From an uncultured Parvimonas sp. (lineage in GTDB: Bacteria; Bacillota; Clostridia; Tissierellales; Peptoniphilaceae): a stretch of 7,879 nt of DNA. The translations under genes were made by a program, and so were the position numbers. The notes beneath the pieces were generated by a model. The model was not told the origin of the DNA. It ran no database searches and saw only the letters and a list, made by a program, of their open reading frames with translations. This document shows positions 6,499 through 7,879 of the stretch, piece by piece; within the stretch, counting starts at the first letter, position 1; each line of letters opens with the position of its first letter. The DNA is taken from positions 1-7,879 of the forward strand of contig CABRGI010000032.1 in the NCBI GenBank assembly GCA_902470455.1, written 5' to 3'.

Positions 6499-6575
6499 TT
6501 CTCCCTTAGGTGTAATACTTAAAAAGTATTCGTATCGCTCGGACCAGCAAATAAATTCGGAACCCTAGATACTCT
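6484..6575 (-). promoter_or_regulatory. ykkC-family riboswitch aptamer, probably PRPP-sensing (subtype 2b)
   Basis: The minus-strand leader contains the ykkC core in order: CTAGGGTTCCG (6558-6568), CTGGTCCGAGCG (6536-6547), then ACAC and GGGAGAAAAGCCC (6493-6513). Closing helix GTATC/GATAC (6568-6572 with 6532-6536) and hairpin AATACTT/AAGTATT (6514-6530) are visible. ykkC RNAs sense guanidine (subtype 1), ppGpp (2a), PRPP (2b) or nucleoside diphosphates (2c). PRPP types are known upstream of purine synthesis genes, and this one precedes a purC homologue, so PRPP is inferred from context. I did not resolve the subtype-determining bases. No tandem guanine aptamer was seen. PRPP is the precursor of the whole pathway, so activation by it makes sense as feed-forward control. 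Confidence 0.85.
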
Positions 6576-6627
6576 TTCTCTCATTAATTTTATTTCATTT
6601 AAGTTATCATAATTAACTTACAACTAA

Positions 6628-6656
6628 ATGATAGCAAGAAAAATCTATTTTGTCAA
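6628..6656 (-). promoter_or_regulatory. Promoter of the riboswitch-purC2 unit
   Basis: On the minus strand TTGACA (6651-6656, perfect -35), a 17-base spacer and TATCAT (6628-6633, 5/6 to TATAAT), with an A/T-rich stretch upstream. Transcription should start near 6621. The 5' end would then carry a small hairpin (AAGTTA/TAACTT, 6601-6619) before the aptamer. Confidence 0.8.
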
Positions 6657-6703
6657 TATGATTTTTAAAAATATTTTTATTATAAATTGTTCTACATAAT
6701 TTA

Positions 6704-7222
6704 TTATTTACAATACTTTAAATAAAATATACTTTCTTCAAATTCAGATAAAATTAGTTTAAATCCACATTCTTTTGCATGATTTTTTATCATATCAATC
6801 GTTTGTATTTCATTTCTTATTACTCCATAAGTTGTATGAACTTCATTATTTTCAAAACAAATATCCAATTCAACTAAAAATGGTTTAGGATAAATATTTT
6901 CTATCTCTGTATCCCATATACATAAAATACCACCTGTTTTTAATACACGGAAGGATTCAAATATAGCTTTTTTCTTAGTTTCTTCATTCATATACATCAA
7001 TGAATAAAAAAATGTTACAACATCAAATGAATTTTCTTTAAAATTTAAATTGGTAGCATCCATCAAAATTTTATTACAAAAATCAGGAGCTTCATCAAGC
7101 TCTTCTTTTCTATTGTCTATTGAAATAACCTGATTGGTATATAGACGTCCTATTATTCCTTCTCCTCCACCACCAATATCTAAAATATCACCTTTTAATT
7201 CTTTTTTTAAATTAATTCTCAT
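6704..7222 (-). CDS. Small class I SAM-dependent methyltransferase, substrate unknown
   Basis: A 172-residue protein with the Rossmann-type methyltransferase layout: motif I DILDIGGGGEG (12-22, SAM-binding loop), the acidic end of strand 2 at VISID (32-36), DATNL (55-59), NSFDVVT (64-70), and RVLKTGGILCIWD (92-104) at the strand 4/5 region. It belongs to the Methyltransf_11/25-like group. Nothing in the sequence shows the acceptor substrate. No signal peptide or membrane segment is seen, so it is presumably cytosolic. The start at 7222 is set by GGAGG (7228-7232); a TTG extension to 7234 would overlap that site. It is transcribed away from the membrane protein gene at 7336 and toward the purine leader. 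No GC-rich terminator follows the stop, only A/T-rich sequence, so some transcripts might read into the purine leader. Confidence 0.85.
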   Translation of the reverse strand: MRINLKKELKGDILDIGGGGEGIIGRLYTNQVISIDNRKEELDEAPDFCNKILMDATNLNFKENSFDVVTFFYSLMYMNEETKKKAIFESFRVLKTGGILCIWDTEIENIYPKPFLVELDICFENNEVHTTYGVIRNEIQTIDMIKNHAKECGFKLILSEFEESIFYLKYCK

Positions 7223-7227
7223 AGCAT

Positions 7228-7232
7228 CCTCC
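7228..7232 (-). promoter_or_regulatory. Ribosome binding site that sets the methyltransferase start
   Basis: GGAGG, five bases before the ATG at 7222. If the -10 at 7239-7244 is used, transcription would start near 7232, leaving a leader of only about 10 bases that begins at this site. Confidence 0.7.
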
Positions 7233-7238
7233 AAATCA

Positions 7239-7253
7239 ATTATACCATAAATA
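7239..7253 (-). promoter_or_regulatory. Extended -10 promoter for the methyltransferase gene
   Basis: On the minus strand ATGG-TATAAT gives a perfect -10 hexamer (7239-7244) with an upstream TGn extension. The -35 position (ATGTTT, 7262-7267) is poor, as is common for extended -10 promoters. The region lies in the left arm of the 12-bp inverted repeat. Confidence 0.6.
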
Positions 7254-7300
7254 AATTCTTAAAACATTATTTACTTTATAATTATCTCTATTTATGGTAT
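7242..7300. repeat. 12-bp perfect inverted repeat spanning two divergent promoters
   Basis: ATACCATAAATA (7242-7253) and TATTTATGGTAT (7289-7300) are exact reverse complements separated by 35 bases. Extending each outward gives TATTTATGGTAT-AAT on the minus strand and TATTTATGGTAT-TAT on the plus strand, one mismatch in 15. Each arm covers the extended -10 element of the promoter firing outward. It may be a paired operator or simply similar promoter sequences. Confidence 0.6.
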
Positions 7301-7303
7301 TAT
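7275..7303 (+). promoter_or_regulatory. Promoter for the membrane protein gene
   Basis: TTTATA (7275-7280, 4/6), a 17-base spacer and TATTAT (7298-7303, 5/6) preceded by TGG, an extended -10. Transcription would start near 7310, about 26 bases before the ATG at 7336. Confidence 0.6.
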
Positions 7304-7335
7304 TATCTATATATATTTTTTAGAAAGGAGATAAT

Positions 7336-7879
7336 ATGTTTAAACTGTTAAAAAAGAAAAGTTTTAGAAATTTATTAGTTTTTGACTTATTATATCAACT
7401 TGCTTTTATTGTTATTTTATTACCTTTTGCAAAAGAATTTTTTTCATATATTTTAAAATTAACTAAATTTGGCTTTTTCTATATAGAAAGTCCTAGTATT
7501 TTCGCAAAATCTCCGGCAAAAATATGGTCTATTTTAATAATTATTTTTTCATTTTCCATAGTTAAATTATTTGAAGTAAGTGGGTTTATATTTACTACAA
7601 ATCAAATAAGACTTGGAAATGAAGTTTCTATTTTAGAGATTTTCAATAATTCATATAAACTAGTTAAATCTAAAATAAAAAAAATACAAAATTACTTAAT
7701 TTTGATATTAGTATCCATAAACATACCAATATCAACATCAATTCATAAAGGAATTAAAATTCCCAATTTTATTACTGAATATATTTTAAATTCGACTACA
7801 GGCATAGTTTTATTTACTATCATAATTATTTTAGCAATAATTTTTTCAATAATTTTATTGTTTGTTTACCATATATTTT
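7336..7879 (+). CDS. Multi-pass membrane protein resembling the membrane domain of glycerophosphodiester phosphodiesterase, 3' end outside window
   Basis: I translated 181 codons from the ATG at 7336 (AGGAG at 7326-7330, five-base spacing); the frame is open to the edge. The N-terminus MFKLLKKKSF is basic, followed by hydrophobic segments at about 13-31, 62-86, 119-135 and 154-178. There is a hydrophilic basic stretch between (about 88-118, with KLVKSKIKKIQ). The pattern F-R-N-L-L-x-F-x-L-L-Y near residues 10-20, then a helix, KLTKFGFFYIES and a second helix ending in a charged loop, resembles the GPDPase_memb domain (Pfam PF10110). In Firmicutes that domain precedes a cytosolic or surface GDPD catalytic domain that cleaves glycerophosphodiesters. 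The catalytic domain would lie beyond the window, so I cannot confirm it. An unrelated membrane protein of the same layout remains possible. Confidence 0.65.
   Translation, partial: MFKLLKKKSFRNLLVFDLLYQLAFIVILLPFAKEFFSYILKLTKFGFFYIESPSIFAKSPAKIWSILIIIFSFSIVKLFEVSGFIFTTNQIRLGNEVSILEIFNNSYKLVKSKIKKIQNYLILILVSINIPISTSIHKGIKIPNFITEYILNSTTGIVLFTIIIILAIIFSIILLFVYHIF

Noticed and set aside
6484..6575. Guanidine-I (ykkC subtype 1) riboswitch
   Set aside because: No guanidine carboxylase, urea-pathway or SMR-transporter gene is present; the gene behind it is a purine enzyme, which fits subtype 2b.
6580..6660. Tandem guanine/purine riboswitch in front of the ykkC aptamer
   Set aside because: The leader upstream of the aptamer is only about 40 bases and lacks the conserved loop sequences of purine aptamers.
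6665..6682. A/T palindrome after the methyltransferase as a terminator
   Set aside because: AAAAATATTTTT has no G-C pairs, so the stem would be too weak; probably just AT-rich spacer near the -35 of the purine promoter.

Overview
This is a low-GC (about 30% by eye) bacterial chromosome segment. The strong AGGAGG ribosome sites, the ykkC-family riboswitch, the single-chain clostridial type of FGAM synthase and the membrane-anchored glycerophosphodiesterase-like gene all point to a Firmicute, most likely in the Clostridia/Tissierellia. The genus cannot be fixed from the sequence alone.

Most of the window (about 1-6660) is a de novo purine (IMP) synthesis cluster on the minus strand, so it is transcribed from right to left. 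A near-consensus promoter (6628-6656) feeds a leader of about 200 nt. The leader holds a ykkC subtype-2 aptamer, probably PRPP-sensing, overlapping an intrinsic terminator. Then come a divergent SAICAR synthetase paralogue (here purC2, 5742-6419), a second terminator (5711-5737), purE (5142-5621), purM (4209-5126), purL (441-4108, in two frames) and the start of a canonical purC (1-439, cut by the window edge). PurL makes FGAM, PurM makes AIR, PurE carboxylates it and PurC makes SAICAR. No purF, purD, purN, purH, purB or purK is visible; they may lie beyond position 1 or elsewhere.

Two genes carry reading-frame lesions. purM loses its C-terminus through what looks like a deletion of about 25 nt with a frameshift, and its last 31 codons survive in the -1 frame. 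purL is cut in two by what looks like a single missing base around 1529-1544, separating the synthetase part from the last stretch plus the glutaminase domain. All recognisable catalytic motifs on both sides remain intact. This fits recent damage, strain-level loss of purine synthesis, or sequence error.

To the right lies a divergent gene pair: a small SAM-dependent methyltransferase on the minus strand (6704-7222), and on the plus strand the start of a multi-pass membrane protein resembling the membrane domain of glycerophosphodiester phosphodiesterases (from 7336, running off the window). Their shared promoter region carries a perfect 12-bp inverted repeat placed at both -10 regions, a candidate shared operator.

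No mobile element, CRISPR array, tRNA or rRNA was seen. No gene-free stretch exceeds 300 bases; the longest (6420-6703) is filled mainly by the riboswitch leader and its promoter.
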